A stretch of DNA of 64,000 nucleotides from Allocoprobacillus sp002160865 (lineage in GTDB: Bacteria > Bacillota_I > Bacilli_A > Erysipelotrichales > Coprobacillaceae). The stretch is from contig NZ_AP031415.1 in assembly GCF_042850985.1 (NCBI RefSeq), positions 1,116,001-1,180,000 on the forward strand. Direction: 5' to 3'. A model generated the notes under the pieces. It was given only the letters and a program-made list of their open reading frames with translations, ran no database searches and was not told the origin of the DNA. Each line of letters starts with the position of its first letter. Positions within the stretch are counted from its first letter, which is position 1. This document shows, piece by piece, positions 43,973 through 52,760 of this stretch. Position numbers and translations under genes: made by a program.

Positions 43973-44001
43973 TTGACGATAAGATGATAAAATGATAATA
44001 T
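43973..44001 (+). promoter_or_regulatory. rplU operon promoter
   Basis: TTGACG (43973-43978), 17-bp spacer, TAATAT (43996-44001). Confidence 0.8.
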
Positions 44002-44007
44002 ACTCAT

Positions 44008-44106
44008 GTTGTAGACCTCTAGCTACAACCGCACATGCAAGGTATTAAAGCATAGCTGCCTTGATTGGCGAGTCTGAGATTATTATAGAAAAGAAGGAGG
44101 TACATC
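44008..44106 (+). promoter_or_regulatory. L21 ribosomal protein leader
   Basis: A structured 5' UTR: GTTGTAG-N8-CTACAAC hairpin, then GCAAGG ... CCTTG, and the string GGCGAGTCTGAGA ahead of the SD. Position and pattern fit the Firmicute L21 leader motif. Assigned from memory of the motif; a covariance model would confirm it. Confidence 0.72.
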
Positions 44107-44457
44107 ATGTACGCAATTATTGAAACTGGTGGAAAACAATTAAAAGTTGAAGTTGGAGATACTATTTTTGTTGAAAAATTAGATGTTGCTGAAGGAGAAG
44201 AAGTTGTTTTAGATAAAGTTTTATTTATTGGAGATAAAACAAATAAAATTGGAAATCCTTATATTAAAGGAGCAACTGTAACAGCACAAGTTGAAAAACA
44301 TGGAAAAGAAAAGAAAGTATTAATTTATAAATACAATCCTAAGAAACATTATCACAAAAAACAAGGACATAGACAACCTTATACAAAATTAGTGATCAAA
44401 GATATTAAAAAAACAGCTAGAAAAGCAAAACAAGAAGCTAGTGAAGCTGCTGAATAA
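44107..44457 (+). CDS. rplU: 50S ribosomal protein L21
   Basis: A 116-residue protein with the canonical start MYAIIETGGKQLKVEVGD and the RNA-binding IYKYNPKKHYHKKQGHRQPYTKL (IYKYNPKKHYHKKQGHRQP). C-terminal Lys/Ala/Glu extension of about 15 residues. SD AAGGAGG. First of rplU-prp-rpmA; its stop overlaps prp by one base. Confidence 0.98.
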   Translation: MYAIIETGGKQLKVEVGDTIFVEKLDVAEGEEVVLDKVLFIGDKTNKIGNPYIKGATVTAQVEKHGKEKKVLIYKYNPKKHYHKKQGHRQPYTKLVIKDIKKTARKAKQEASEAAE

Positions 44458-44780
44458 TGATTAAAGCAGTAATCAAAAAACATAATCAATCGATTGTGCA
44501 GGTGACTGTTTCAGGTCATGCACAAAGTGCTGAATATGGTAAGGATTTGGTATGTGCTGGTGTGAGTACAATTTGTGTTGGGATAGCGAACACTTTGGTT
44601 CAATATCAATTTTTATTACAGCATTTAGGAACAATAGATTTAAAAGAAGGATTGATTGATATAAAGGTTCATCAAGACAACGAACAGATTCAAGTGGTGC
44701 TAGGGACATTTGAAGTGATGCTGAAAACGGTTGAGGAATCTTATTCAAAATACATGAAAATTGAGAAGATGGAGGTATGA
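44457..44780 (+). CDS. prp: Ribosomal-processing cysteine protease Prp
   Basis: A 107-residue YsxB-family protease. The catalytic His and Cys are in VSGHAQSAEYGKDLVCAGVSTI. Prp removes the N-terminal extension of L27 in Firmicutes, and the L27 gene immediately downstream indeed encodes that extension. ATG overlaps the rplU stop (TAATGA). Confidence 0.95.
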   Translation: MIKAVIKKHNQSIVQVTVSGHAQSAEYGKDLVCAGVSTICVGIANTLVQYQFLLQHLGTIDLKEGLIDIKVHQDNEQIQVVLGTFEVMLKTVEESYSKYMKIEKMEV

Positions 44781-44784
44781 AACC

Positions 44785-45069
44785 ATGATGTTTAAGTTAG
44801 ATTTACAATTATTCGCTTCTAAAAAAGGGGTAGGATCAACAAAGAATGGTCGTGATTCTAAATCTAAAAGATTAGGAGCTAAATTATCTGATGGGCAATT
44901 CTGTACTGCTGGTTCTATCATTTACAGACAAAGAGGAACAAAAATTCATCCAGGTGTAAATGTTGGAAAAGGTGGAGATGACACTTTATTTGCAAAAGTA
45001 GATGGTGTTGTGAAATTTGAAAGAGATGGAAGATCAAGAAAGAAAGTTTCTGTTTACCCAGCTGCTTAA
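44785..45069 (+). CDS. rpmA: 50S ribosomal protein L27 precursor
   Basis: A 94-residue precursor. The N-terminus MMFKLDLQLFA-SKKGVGSTKN carries the Prp cleavage motif (cut after FA), leaving SKKGVGSTKNGRDSKSKRLG, whose flexible end reaches the peptidyl-transferase centre. DGQFCTAGSIIYRQRGTKIHPG is the conserved core. The start at 44785 is 9 bases from GGAGG; 44788 is also possible. Confidence 0.97.
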   Translation: MMFKLDLQLFASKKGVGSTKNGRDSKSKRLGAKLSDGQFCTAGSIIYRQRGTKIHPGVNVGKGGDDTLFAKVDGVVKFERDGRSRKKVSVYPAA

Positions 45070-45070
45070 T

Positions 45071-45101
45071 AGGAATCCCTTATAGAGGGGTTCTTTTTTT
45101 T
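45071..45101 (+). terminator. rpmA terminator
   Basis: GAATCCC / GGGGTTC stem (one G-U) followed by T8. Confidence 0.85.
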
Positions 45102-45126
45102 GAAAAAAGAGAAAGAAGGTGAAAAG

Positions 45127-46413
45127 ATGAAATTTATTGATAAGGTACATATATATGTTGAAGCTGGAAAAGGTGGCGATGGTGTTGTTGCTTTTCGTCG
45201 AGAAGCCTATGTTCCTAAAGGTGGTCCAGCCGGTGGTGATGGTGGAAAAGGTGGCAGTATCATTTTTGAAGCCACAACTTCTTTATCGACTTTATTGGAT
45301 TTTAGATATCACCGTGAGTATAAAGCAAAAAATGGTGGTCAGGGAATGGCAAAAAAGATGCATGGAGCTGATGGGGCAGACATGATTTTAAAAGTTCCTG
45401 TAGGAACAGTTATTTATGATGAAGATAGTGGTCGTGTTCTGGCGGATTTAACACAAGATAAACAAAGAGCTGTTATCGCTAAAGGTGGACGTGGTGGACG
45501 TGGAAATGCCCGTTTTGCGACAAGCCGTAATCCAGCTCCAACTATTTGTGAACATGGAGAACCAGGTGAAAAATACAATTTAATCTGTGAGTTAAAATTA
45601 CTTGCAGATGTGGGATTAGTAGGTTTTCCATCAGTTGGGAAATCAACGCTTCTATCAGTTGTAACACGTGCTAGACCAGAAATTGCTGATTATCATTTTA
45701 CGACGATTGTACCTAATTTAGGTGTAGCACAGTCGAAAGATGGTCGTTCATTTGTCATGGCTGACTTACCGGGATTAATTGAAGGAGCCAGTCAAGGAAA
45801 AGGGTTAGGTCATCAATTTTTACGTCATATTGAAAGATGTCGTGTGATTGTTCATGTGATTGATATGGGTGGTAGTGAAGGTCGTGATCCTTATGAGGAT
45901 TATCTGGCTATTAATAAAGAATTAGGTGAATATAAATATCGTTTATTGGAAAGACCTCAGATTATTGTGGCTAATAAGATGGATGAACCTGAAGCCGAAG
46001 AAAATTTAAAACGTTTTAAAGAGCAACTTGGTGAAGATATTCCTGTTTTTCCTGTGATTGCGTTGATTCAAGAAGGTGTAGACATGGTTTTATATGCGAT
46101 TGCTGATTTATTGGACCGTACACCATCATTTGCTTCTCAAGACGAGGAAGTAGAAAATACTGTTTTATATACATATCAAAAACCAGATGAAATTGGATTT
46201 GAAATTCATAATATGGGTAATGGTCAATGGCACGTAACAGGTGAACGTGTTGAAAAAATTGTTCAGATGGCTTCACTGGGAAGTGATGACGGTATCAAAC
46301 GCTTTGCTCAAAAGATGCGTCATATTGGTTTGGATGATGCTTTGCGTGTAGCTGGTGTTCAGGCAGGAGATACTGTATCTATTTTAGATTTTGAATTTGA
46401 ATTTTATGAATAA
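45127..46413 (+). CDS. obgE: Obg GTPase
   Basis: A 428-residue ribosome-associated GTPase involved in 50S assembly, stress and sporulation control. The glycine-rich Obg fold is residues 1-157 (GKGGDGVVAFRREAYVPKGGP). G domain: GFPSVGKSTLLS, DLPGLIEGASQGKGLGHQFL, NKMDEPEAE. A C-terminal OCT domain follows (DEIGFEIHNMGNGQWHVTG). The start at 45127 has AAGGTGA; an upstream TTG at 45100 is in the terminator T-run and is rejected. Confidence 0.97.
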   Translation: MKFIDKVHIYVEAGKGGDGVVAFRREAYVPKGGPAGGDGGKGGSIIFEATTSLSTLLDFRYHREYKAKNGGQGMAKKMHGADGADMILKVPVGTVIYDEDSGRVLADLTQDKQRAVIAKGGRGGRGNARFATSRNPAPTICEHGEPGEKYNLICELKLLADVGLVGFPSVGKSTLLSVVTRARPEIADYHFTTIVPNLGVAQSKDGRSFVMADLPGLIEGASQGKGLGHQFLRHIERCRVIVHVIDMGGSEGRDPYEDYLAINKELGEYKYRLLERPQIIVANKMDEPEAEENLKRFKEQLGEDIPVFPVIALIQEGVDMVLYAIADLLDRTPSFASQDEEVENTVLYTYQKPDEIGFEIHNMGNGQWHVTGERVEKIVQMASLGSDDGIKRFAQKMRHIGLDDALRVAGVQAGDTVSILDFEFEFYE

Positions 46414-46441
46414 AAATGAGAAAAAATGTTTCTCATTTTTT
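46412..46441 (+). terminator. obgE terminator
   Basis: AAAAATGAGAAA ... TTTCTCATTTTT hairpin. Confidence 0.85.
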
Positions 46442-46457
46442 ATTTGCCTTAAAAGTG

Positions 46458-46466
46458 TGCTATAAT
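46458..46466 (+). promoter_or_regulatory. ruvAB extended -10 promoter
   Basis: TGCTATAAT (46458-46466) 32 bases before ruvA; no clear -35. Confidence 0.5.
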
Positions 46467-46497
46467 GATGAGGATATTATGAAATGGGAGTTTTAAT

Positions 46498-47064
46498 ATG
46501 TATAGTTATATAAAAGGTATTATTGTGGATATGCGTCAAGATCATATTGTTGTTGATAATCAAGGAATCGGATATTTGATTTATGTTTCCAATCCTTATC
46601 AGTTTCAGCGTGGTAAAGAAACATTGGTCTATGTTTATCAGCAGGTCAAAGAAGATGGCATTGCTCTTTTTGGCTTTTTGACACTGGAAGAAAAAGATTT
46701 ATTTTTAAAGCTGATTCTTGTAAAAGGCATTGGTTGTAAAACAGCCATTGGTATTTTAGCAACTGGAGATGTTCAGGCCATTATATCAGCTATTGAATCT
46801 AAGAATATTAGTTATTTAAGAAAGATTCCGGGTATCGGACCAAAGGCAGCACAACAGATTGTTTTAGATTTACAAGGTAAATTTGATGTACAGATATCTC
46901 CAATGCTTATGACATCAGTAGAGTTTGATGAAGCCATTGAAGTTTTAATTGCACTGGGATATAAGAAACAGGATGTGGATCGTGTGATGAATACGCTTGT
47001 TCATGAAACATTGGATACAAATGGTTATGTGAAAAAAGCATTAGGTTTATTAGTAAAATTATAG
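46498..47064 (+). CDS. ruvA: Holliday junction helicase subunit RuvA
   Basis: A 188-residue tetrameric junction-binding protein: OB domain (MYSYIKGIIVDM), paired helix-hairpin-helix motifs (LVKGIGCKTAIGIL; LRKIPGIGPKAAQQIVLDL) and a C-terminal domain that contacts RuvB. It is 10 bases upstream of ruvB. Confidence 0.97.
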   Translation: MYSYIKGIIVDMRQDHIVVDNQGIGYLIYVSNPYQFQRGKETLVYVYQQVKEDGIALFGFLTLEEKDLFLKLILVKGIGCKTAIGILATGDVQAIISAIESKNISYLRKIPGIGPKAAQQIVLDLQGKFDVQISPMLMTSVEFDEAIEVLIALGYKKQDVDRVMNTLVHETLDTNGYVKKALGLLVKL

Positions 47065-47074
47065 GAGGGTCGCT

Positions 47075-48073
47075 ATGGATTTGAATGAACGTATTTTAGA
47101 TACAAATGAACATATTGAGGATGAAGAAAATCAGCTAAGACCACAATCCTTTGATGAATATATTGGTCAGACTGATTTAAAAAAGAATCTCAAGGTTTTT
47201 GTTGGAGCAGCCAAATTAAGAAATGAAACTTTAGATCATGTATTATTATATGGACCACCTGGTTTAGGAAAAACAACGATGTCAATGATCATAGCTAATG
47301 AAATGGGGACACATTTGAAAGCCACAACGGGACCAAGTATTGAAAAGACTGGTGATCTGGTTGCTATTTTGACATCATTGGAACCGGGTGATGTTTTGTT
47401 TATTGATGAAATTCATCGTTTAAATAAAGTTGTTGAAGAAATTCTATATCCAGCGATGGAAGATTTTTATGTCGATGTTGTGATTGGTAAAGAAGCTTCT
47501 ACACGTTCCATTAGAATTGATTTACCTCCTTTTACATTGGTTGGAGCGACAACACGAGCTGGAGATTTATCTGCTCCCTTAAGGGATCGTTTTGGTATTG
47601 TATCTAAACTTGAATATTATAATGAAAGTGAATTGACAGCGATCATTGATCGTACGAGTCAAGTTTATCATATGGATATGGATGAACAAGCCAAAAGAGA
47701 ACTAGCCAGACGTTCACGTGGGACACCACGTATTGCTAATCGTTTGTTCCGTCGTGTCAGAGATTTTGCTCAATACAATGGGGATGATACGATTACGAAA
47801 TCAAGAACAATTGAAGCGTTACAATCTTTAAAAGTTGATGAGCTGGGACTGGATGATGTGGATCATAAATATCTATTAGGAATTATTCAACGTTTTCGTG
47901 GTGGACCGGTTGGTTTAGAAGCTATTGCTGCCAGTATTGGCGAAGAACCACTAACATTGGAAGATGTCTATGAACCTTATCTCTTACAAAAAGGTTTAAT
48001 TAAAAGAACACCAAGAGGGCGTGTTGTTACAGAATTGGCGTATCAGCATTTTCATATTTCAAAAGAATCTTAG
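47075..48073 (+). CDS. ruvB: Holliday junction helicase motor RuvB
   Basis: A 332-residue AAA+ motor that drives branch migration. LRPQSFDEYIGQ entry motif, Walker A YGPPGLGKTTMS, Walker B LFIDEIHRLN, sensor GATTRAGDLSAPLRDRFG, Arg finger region, and winged-helix end GLIKRTPRGRVVT. SD AGGAGGGTCGCT. Confidence 0.98.
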   Translation: MDLNERILDTNEHIEDEENQLRPQSFDEYIGQTDLKKNLKVFVGAAKLRNETLDHVLLYGPPGLGKTTMSMIIANEMGTHLKATTGPSIEKTGDLVAILTSLEPGDVLFIDEIHRLNKVVEEILYPAMEDFYVDVVIGKEASTRSIRIDLPPFTLVGATTRAGDLSAPLRDRFGIVSKLEYYNESELTAIIDRTSQVYHMDMDEQAKRELARRSRGTPRIANRLFRRVRDFAQYNGDDTITKSRTIEALQSLKVDELGLDDVDHKYLLGIIQRFRGGPVGLEAIAASIGEEPLTLEDVYEPYLLQKGLIKRTPRGRVVTELAYQHFHISKES

Positions 48074-48086
48074 GATTCTTTTTTTG
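48061..48086 (+). terminator. ruvB terminator
   Basis: AAAGAATC / GATTCTTT stem around the ruvB stop codon with T-run. Confidence 0.75.
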
Positions 48087-48100
48087 TTTGGAGGAAAAAC

Positions 48101-48574
48101 ATGAAAAAAATATATCAGATAATTGGACTTGTTGTTTTAATGATTTGTTCTATTGTTTATGATTTTCAAAAACCTGAGGTTGTAAAGAAAAATGTTGTGT
48201 CTTTATCTTATGTGATTTTAGAAGGAGAATTTTTAAAAAATGGAAAATACGAATTTGAGGGAGAAAAAACTATTCAAGAACTGGTGGATGAAGTTGGAGT
48301 ATCCCCAAAGGCTAATATGCAGTCTTTGGTTATGGATAAAAAAGTTGAAGATGAAAGTCGTTTGTACTTACCATCCCTTCATGAGGGAGCTGTATCTTTA
48401 AATCATGCTTCACAGGAAGAACTCATGACTTTAGAAGGTGTAGGAGAAAAGACAGCTTTAAAAATCATCGATTATCGTCAGCAACAACCTTTTGAAACGA
48501 TTGAAGATATTATGGATATTAATGGGATTGGTGAAAAAACTTATTTAAGATTGCGAGAACATCTATGCTTATAA
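48101..48574 (+). CDS. comEA: Competence DNA receptor ComEA
   Basis: A 157-residue DNA-uptake receptor. N-terminal membrane helix (residues 4-20), a SLBB-like segment (FEGEKTIQELVDEVGVSPKA), and a C-terminal tandem helix-hairpin-helix DNA-binding domain (LNHASQEELMTLEGVGEKTALKIIDYR; INGIGEKTYLRLREHL). Overlaps comEC by 10 bases. SD GGAGG. Confidence 0.95.
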   Translation: MKKIYQIIGLVVLMICSIVYDFQKPEVVKKNVVSLSYVILEGEFLKNGKYEFEGEKTIQELVDEVGVSPKANMQSLVMDKKVEDESRLYLPSLHEGAVSLNHASQEELMTLEGVGEKTALKIIDYRQQQPFETIEDIMDINGIGEKTYLRLREHLCL

Positions 48575-50556
48575 GATATCATGTTATTTATTATGCAACG
48601 GCTTTATTATGCTTTGTTATAGCGGATATTGTCCATCCGCTTTTTTATTTATTCTTTATCTTATACTGTTATTTTCTATATCGAAGATTGTCTATCATAC
48701 ATTTCATGATTGCAATACTACTTTGTTTGGCCCTATGGATACAACCTCATGAAATTCAACCATTATCTTCTTCTTTGCAGGGTGTTGTTGTTAAAACTGC
48801 TGAAAATAACTGTTATTTGAAAACAAATGCAGGGACTGTAAAGCTTTATCATGATTTATCCAATATTGAATATGGGGATTTATTAGAAGTAGAGATTGAG
48901 CCATTAGAACTCTATGAAAATACAAATGACAATGCTTTTTGTGAAAAGGATTATCTCTATGGACAAAAGATTTTTCATAAAGCTTATGTTAAAAAACTGA
49001 TTTCACAACAAAAACAACCAACATTTTATCGCTGGTTAGAACAACGTTTTTCTTCACAACAGGATGTTCAAGATTATCAGCGATTATTTATTTTAGGTGA
49101 AAGAAGCTTGACTATTGGCGAAGACTATCAGTTATTAACAGAACTTTCACTTGTTCATATGTTTGCTTTATCAGGAATGCATATCCATATCTTATATGCA
49201 TTAATTAAAAATGTACTGGCTTTGTTTTTACCACGTCAACTAGCAAAGGTTTTAACGTTTATGATGATTGGCTTTTATATTTTTTCTATTCCTATGCTTG
49301 TGTCTTTGTATCGTGCTTTCTTTATTTTATTATTATATGAACTATTAAAAAAATGGTTTCATAAATTAGATATCTTTGCTTTCCTGATCATATTATCCTT
49401 ATTTTATAATCCCTATATCATTTACAATATTTCCTTTGTATTTTCCTATTTTATTTATTTTATCGTTTTATTAACACAGCGTTTACGCTTTTCATCATTT
49501 TGGATTTATCTTTCCTCATTACCCATCATTTTAACATTAAATGCCCAAATTCCTTTTATTTCATTTTTTGTCAGCGATATTTTAAATGTCTTTATTGAAA
49601 TCTTTTATAGCTTATGTGTGCTTTCTATATTTTTCCCTGTTCTTGAAATTGTTTTAAAATATACCGTCATTCTTTTTCAAAATATGTTATCTTTTATGAC
49701 GGTTATGAATGCTTTCCTTATTTTTTCTAAACCAACCTTAGCATGTCTGATTCTTTTTTATTTTTTCTATTTTCGTATCATTATTGCTAAAGAACTCCAA
49801 CAATCTTATCGAAAAGACGCTTGTGCCTTGCTTTCGTTAATGCTTGTTTTCCATTTCTGGAGTCAACATAAAATCTATGGTGAGGTGACAATGATTGATG
49901 TAGGACAAGGTGATTGTACCCTCATACGTCTACCTATGAATCAAGGAAATATTTTGATTGATACGGGAGGAACACAGGATTATGACTTAGCAACCCAGAC
50001 GATTATACCTTATTTGAAATCGGTAGGTATTTCACATTTGGATTATGTGTATATTTCACATGATGATTTTGATCATTGTGGGGCACTTCCTTCTTTATTG
50101 GAACATTTTTCTATAGGGCAGGTCATTGATGAATTTGAAGCGACCAGACAGATTGGCTGTGCTCAAATTCAAATGTTTAAGAGTCATCAGGTTTATACTG
50201 ATTCTAATGATCAGTCACTCGTTATGTATATTTCCTTACCGGCAATGAATATCTTGATGACAGGGGATATGTCCAGTCAAGTTGAAGCTGACCTTTTACC
50301 ACAATTACAGACATTGGATGTCGATGTTTTAAAGGTTTCACATCATGGCAGTGCCAGTGCCACTTCTGCGTTACTTTTATCAGCGATTCATCCTGATATT
50401 GCGATGATTGGAGTTAAAAAGAATAATATGTATAAGCACCCTTCACCTCAGGTTATTGAACGTTTACAAAGAAAAGGTATCACGATTTTAAGAACCGATC
50501 AGGATGGAATGTTTCATCTAAGATTTTATGGAAAAGAACGTTACATTTTGCGTTGA
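48565..50556 (+). CDS. comEC: DNA-uptake channel ComEC/Rec2
   Basis: A 663-residue polytopic protein. N-terminal short membrane region and OB-like domain, central competence domain with about eight helices (LVHMFALSGMHIHILYALI is the hallmark), and a C-terminal metallo-beta-lactamase-like nuclease domain (MIDVGQGDCTLIRLP; YISHDDFDHCGALPSLL; LKVSHHGSASATS). It conducts single-stranded DNA into the cytoplasm and probably degrades the other strand. With dprA it suggests a transformation pathway, though no type IV pilus genes are in view. Confidence 0.95.
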   Translation: MLIRYHVIYYATALLCFVIADIVHPLFYLFFILYCYFLYRRLSIIHFMIAILLCLALWIQPHEIQPLSSSLQGVVVKTAENNCYLKTNAGTVKLYHDLSNIEYGDLLEVEIEPLELYENTNDNAFCEKDYLYGQKIFHKAYVKKLISQQKQPTFYRWLEQRFSSQQDVQDYQRLFILGERSLTIGEDYQLLTELSLVHMFALSGMHIHILYALIKNVLALFLPRQLAKVLTFMMIGFYIFSIPMLVSLYRAFFILLLYELLKKWFHKLDIFAFLIILSLFYNPYIIYNISFVFSYFIYFIVLLTQRLRFSSFWIYLSSLPIILTLNAQIPFISFFVSDILNVFIEIFYSLCVLSIFFPVLEIVLKYTVILFQNMLSFMTVMNAFLIFSKPTLACLILFYFFYFRIIIAKELQQSYRKDACALLSLMLVFHFWSQHKIYGEVTMIDVGQGDCTLIRLPMNQGNILIDTGGTQDYDLATQTIIPYLKSVGISHLDYVYISHDDFDHCGALPSLLEHFSIGQVIDEFEATRQIGCAQIQMFKSHQVYTDSNDQSLVMYISLPAMNILMTGDMSSQVEADLLPQLQTLDVDVLKVSHHGSASATSALLLSAIHPDIAMIGVKKNNMYKHPSPQVIERLQRKGITILRTDQDGMFHLRFYGKERYILR

Positions 50557-50589
50557 TTCATGTATAATGATAAAGATAGAGGTGATACC

Positions 50590-51567
50590 ATGAATTTTGT
50601 CATCTATGGTGAAGATAAATTGTTGATGGAACAAAGATTAAAGACACTCAAAAAGAAGTATCATATTTGTGAGGAAGATATGAATATGGTGACATATTGG
50701 TGTCAGGACAGCAGTATGTCAACGATTATTGAGGATGCTTTAACACCACCATTTTTAACGGAATATAAGATGATTGTTTTAAAAAATCCACTTTTTTTAA
50801 CGGCTCAAAAACAAAAAACAATGAATGATGCAGATATTCAAAAGTTTATGGATTATCTCCCTTTAGATAATCCCACAACAATATTTGTGATTTATCATGA
50901 TCAAAGAAATTTTGATGAAAGAAAAAAAGTAGTGAAAACATTACGCAAGTATGCTCATTTTTATGATATTGAAAAAATGGATGAGCGTCAGTTATATAAA
51001 GCGACGCATCAAGCGATTAAGAGTCGAGGTTGTGAAATAGATGAAGGAGCATTAAGACTATTTTTATCACGTATGCCTTCTCATCTTCTGGAAATTTCAC
51101 AGGAAGTGAACAAATTATGCCTGTATACAAAACATATTACTGTAGAAACGATTGATTTATTGGTGACAAAGCAGGTTGAAGAAAATGTTTTTGAATTAAG
51201 TCAGGCGATTTTAAATAAAGAAACAGCGAGAAGTTTTCGAATTTATAAAGATTTGATTATGAATAATGAAGAACCTGTCAAATTAATTGTTTTGATTGGT
51301 AATGCCATGCGTTTATTATATCAAGTGAAATTATTAGATAGAAAAGGTTATAATGATAGAGAAATTGCTCAAATTTTATCTATGAATCCCTATCGTTTAA
51401 AATATATTAGACGTGATGGTAAGGATTTTGATTTGAAAGAATTATTGGCACATATTGATGAACTATCACAGCTGGATATTGCTGTGAAGACAGGGAAAAT
51501 AGATAAATATAAAGGTTTAGAACTATTTTTAATGAGAATGGGAGGAAATGAATCATGGAATCAATGA
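50590..51567 (+). CDS. holA: DNA polymerase III delta subunit HolA
   Basis: A 325-residue clamp-loader subunit that opens the beta clamp. Typical features: MNFVIYGEDKLLMEQRLKTL, LKTLRKYAHFYDIEKMDERQL and LLVTKQVEENVFELSQAIL. ATG 50590 has GAGGTGA upstream. It overlaps the serine dehydratase gene by 13 bases. comEC-holA order is common in Firmicutes. Confidence 0.92.
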   Translation: MNFVIYGEDKLLMEQRLKTLKKKYHICEEDMNMVTYWCQDSSMSTIIEDALTPPFLTEYKMIVLKNPLFLTAQKQKTMNDADIQKFMDYLPLDNPTTIFVIYHDQRNFDERKKVVKTLRKYAHFYDIEKMDERQLYKATHQAIKSRGCEIDEGALRLFLSRMPSHLLEISQEVNKLCLYTKHITVETIDLLVTKQVEENVFELSQAILNKETARSFRIYKDLIMNNEEPVKLIVLIGNAMRLLYQVKLLDRKGYNDREIAQILSMNPYRLKYIRRDGKDFDLKELLAHIDELSQLDIAVKTGKIDKYKGLELFLMRMGGNESWNQ

Positions 51568-52760
51568 GAGAATTATTTAAGGTCGGATTTGGACCTTCAT
51601 CATCACATACAATGGGACCACAAAGAGCGGCTTTGAAAATTAAAGAAATGTACCCTGAAGCGACACGTTTTCATGTTGATTTACATGGTTCGTTAGCTTT
51701 AACTGGAAAAGGACATTTAACTGATTATATTATTGAAAAGACATTTGCACCAAAACCTGTAGACTTTTCTTTTAAAAGTGAAGAATTACCAGAACATCCT
51801 AATGGGATGATAGTCCATGTTTTTCAAGGTGATCAGGAAATGAAACAGATTGAAGTTTATTCAATTGGTGGGGGTTCTATTTTATTTAAAGGGGATCTGG
51901 CACAGGAACCTGTTCAAGTTTATAAACAAAATACGATGAAAGAAATCTTACATTATGTAGATGAACATGGAATATCTTTATATGATTATGTTTTAGAAAA
52001 TGAAGGAGATGATTTTGATCATTTTCTTTCAGATATTTTAGGAGCCATGTTTGAAAGTGTTGAAAATGGCTTGAAAAAAGAAGGACTGATTCAAGGGAAA
52101 TTAAAATTAAAAAGAGTAGCGAAATCAATGTTTCAACAGGCTCAAAATACACGTCGTGAAGCTGATCGAGAAAGATTATTTATTTCCAGCTATGCTTATG
52201 CTGTTTCAGAAGAAAATGCGGATGGCGGAAAGATTGTTACAGCACCAACTTGTGGTGCAAGTGGTATTATGCCAGCTGTATTGTATTATTGTTATAAGCA
52301 GTTGCATATTGAAAAGAAAGATTTGATTAAAGCTTTAGCCATTGGGGGACTTTTTGGGAATGTTGTGAAAACCAATGGAACGATTTCGGGAGCCGATGGA
52401 GGATGTCAGGCTGAGGTTGGAACAGCCTGTGCTATGGCAGCAGCAACAATGGCATGGATTTATGAATTGAATAATTCTTTGATTGAATATGCAGCTGAAA
52501 TGGGACTGGAACATAATTTAGGTTTAACATGTGATCCAGTAGGAGGTTATGTTCAAATTCCTTGTATTGAACGTAATGGATATGGTTCATTACGTGCCTT
52601 AGATGCGGCCATGTTAGCAAAACAGTTAGGTTATTTAAGAAAAAATAAAGTATCTTTTGATACGATTGTCAAAGTCATGAAAGAAACTGGAAAAGATTTA
52701 TCCAGTGATTATAAAGAAACATCATTAGGTGGACTGGCAAAGGAATTTGGTTTATCATGA
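51555..52760 (+). CDS. sdaA: L-serine dehydratase, single chain (beta-alpha fusion)
   Basis: A 401-residue iron-sulfur L-serine ammonia-lyase giving pyruvate and ammonia. The N-terminal beta part has GFGPSSSHTMGPQRAA. The C-terminal alpha part has TAPTCGASGIMPAVL, GADGGCQAEVGTACAMAAA and LTCDPVGGYVQIPC, whose Cys residues bind 4Fe-4S. It is about 50 residues shorter than E. coli SdaA and is fused, unlike the split SdaAA/SdaAB of many Firmicutes. It is wedged between holA and hemW with overlaps on both sides (13 and 4 bases). Confidence 0.95.
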   Translation: MESMRELFKVGFGPSSSHTMGPQRAALKIKEMYPEATRFHVDLHGSLALTGKGHLTDYIIEKTFAPKPVDFSFKSEELPEHPNGMIVHVFQGDQEMKQIEVYSIGGGSILFKGDLAQEPVQVYKQNTMKEILHYVDEHGISLYDYVLENEGDDFDHFLSDILGAMFESVENGLKKEGLIQGKLKLKRVAKSMFQQAQNTRREADRERLFISSYAYAVSEENADGGKIVTAPTCGASGIMPAVLYYCYKQLHIEKKDLIKALAIGGLFGNVVKTNGTISGADGGCQAEVGTACAMAAATMAWIYELNNSLIEYAAEMGLEHNLGLTCDPVGGYVQIPCIERNGYGSLRALDAAMLAKQLGYLRKNKVSFDTIVKVMKETGKDLSSDYKETSLGGLAKEFGLS

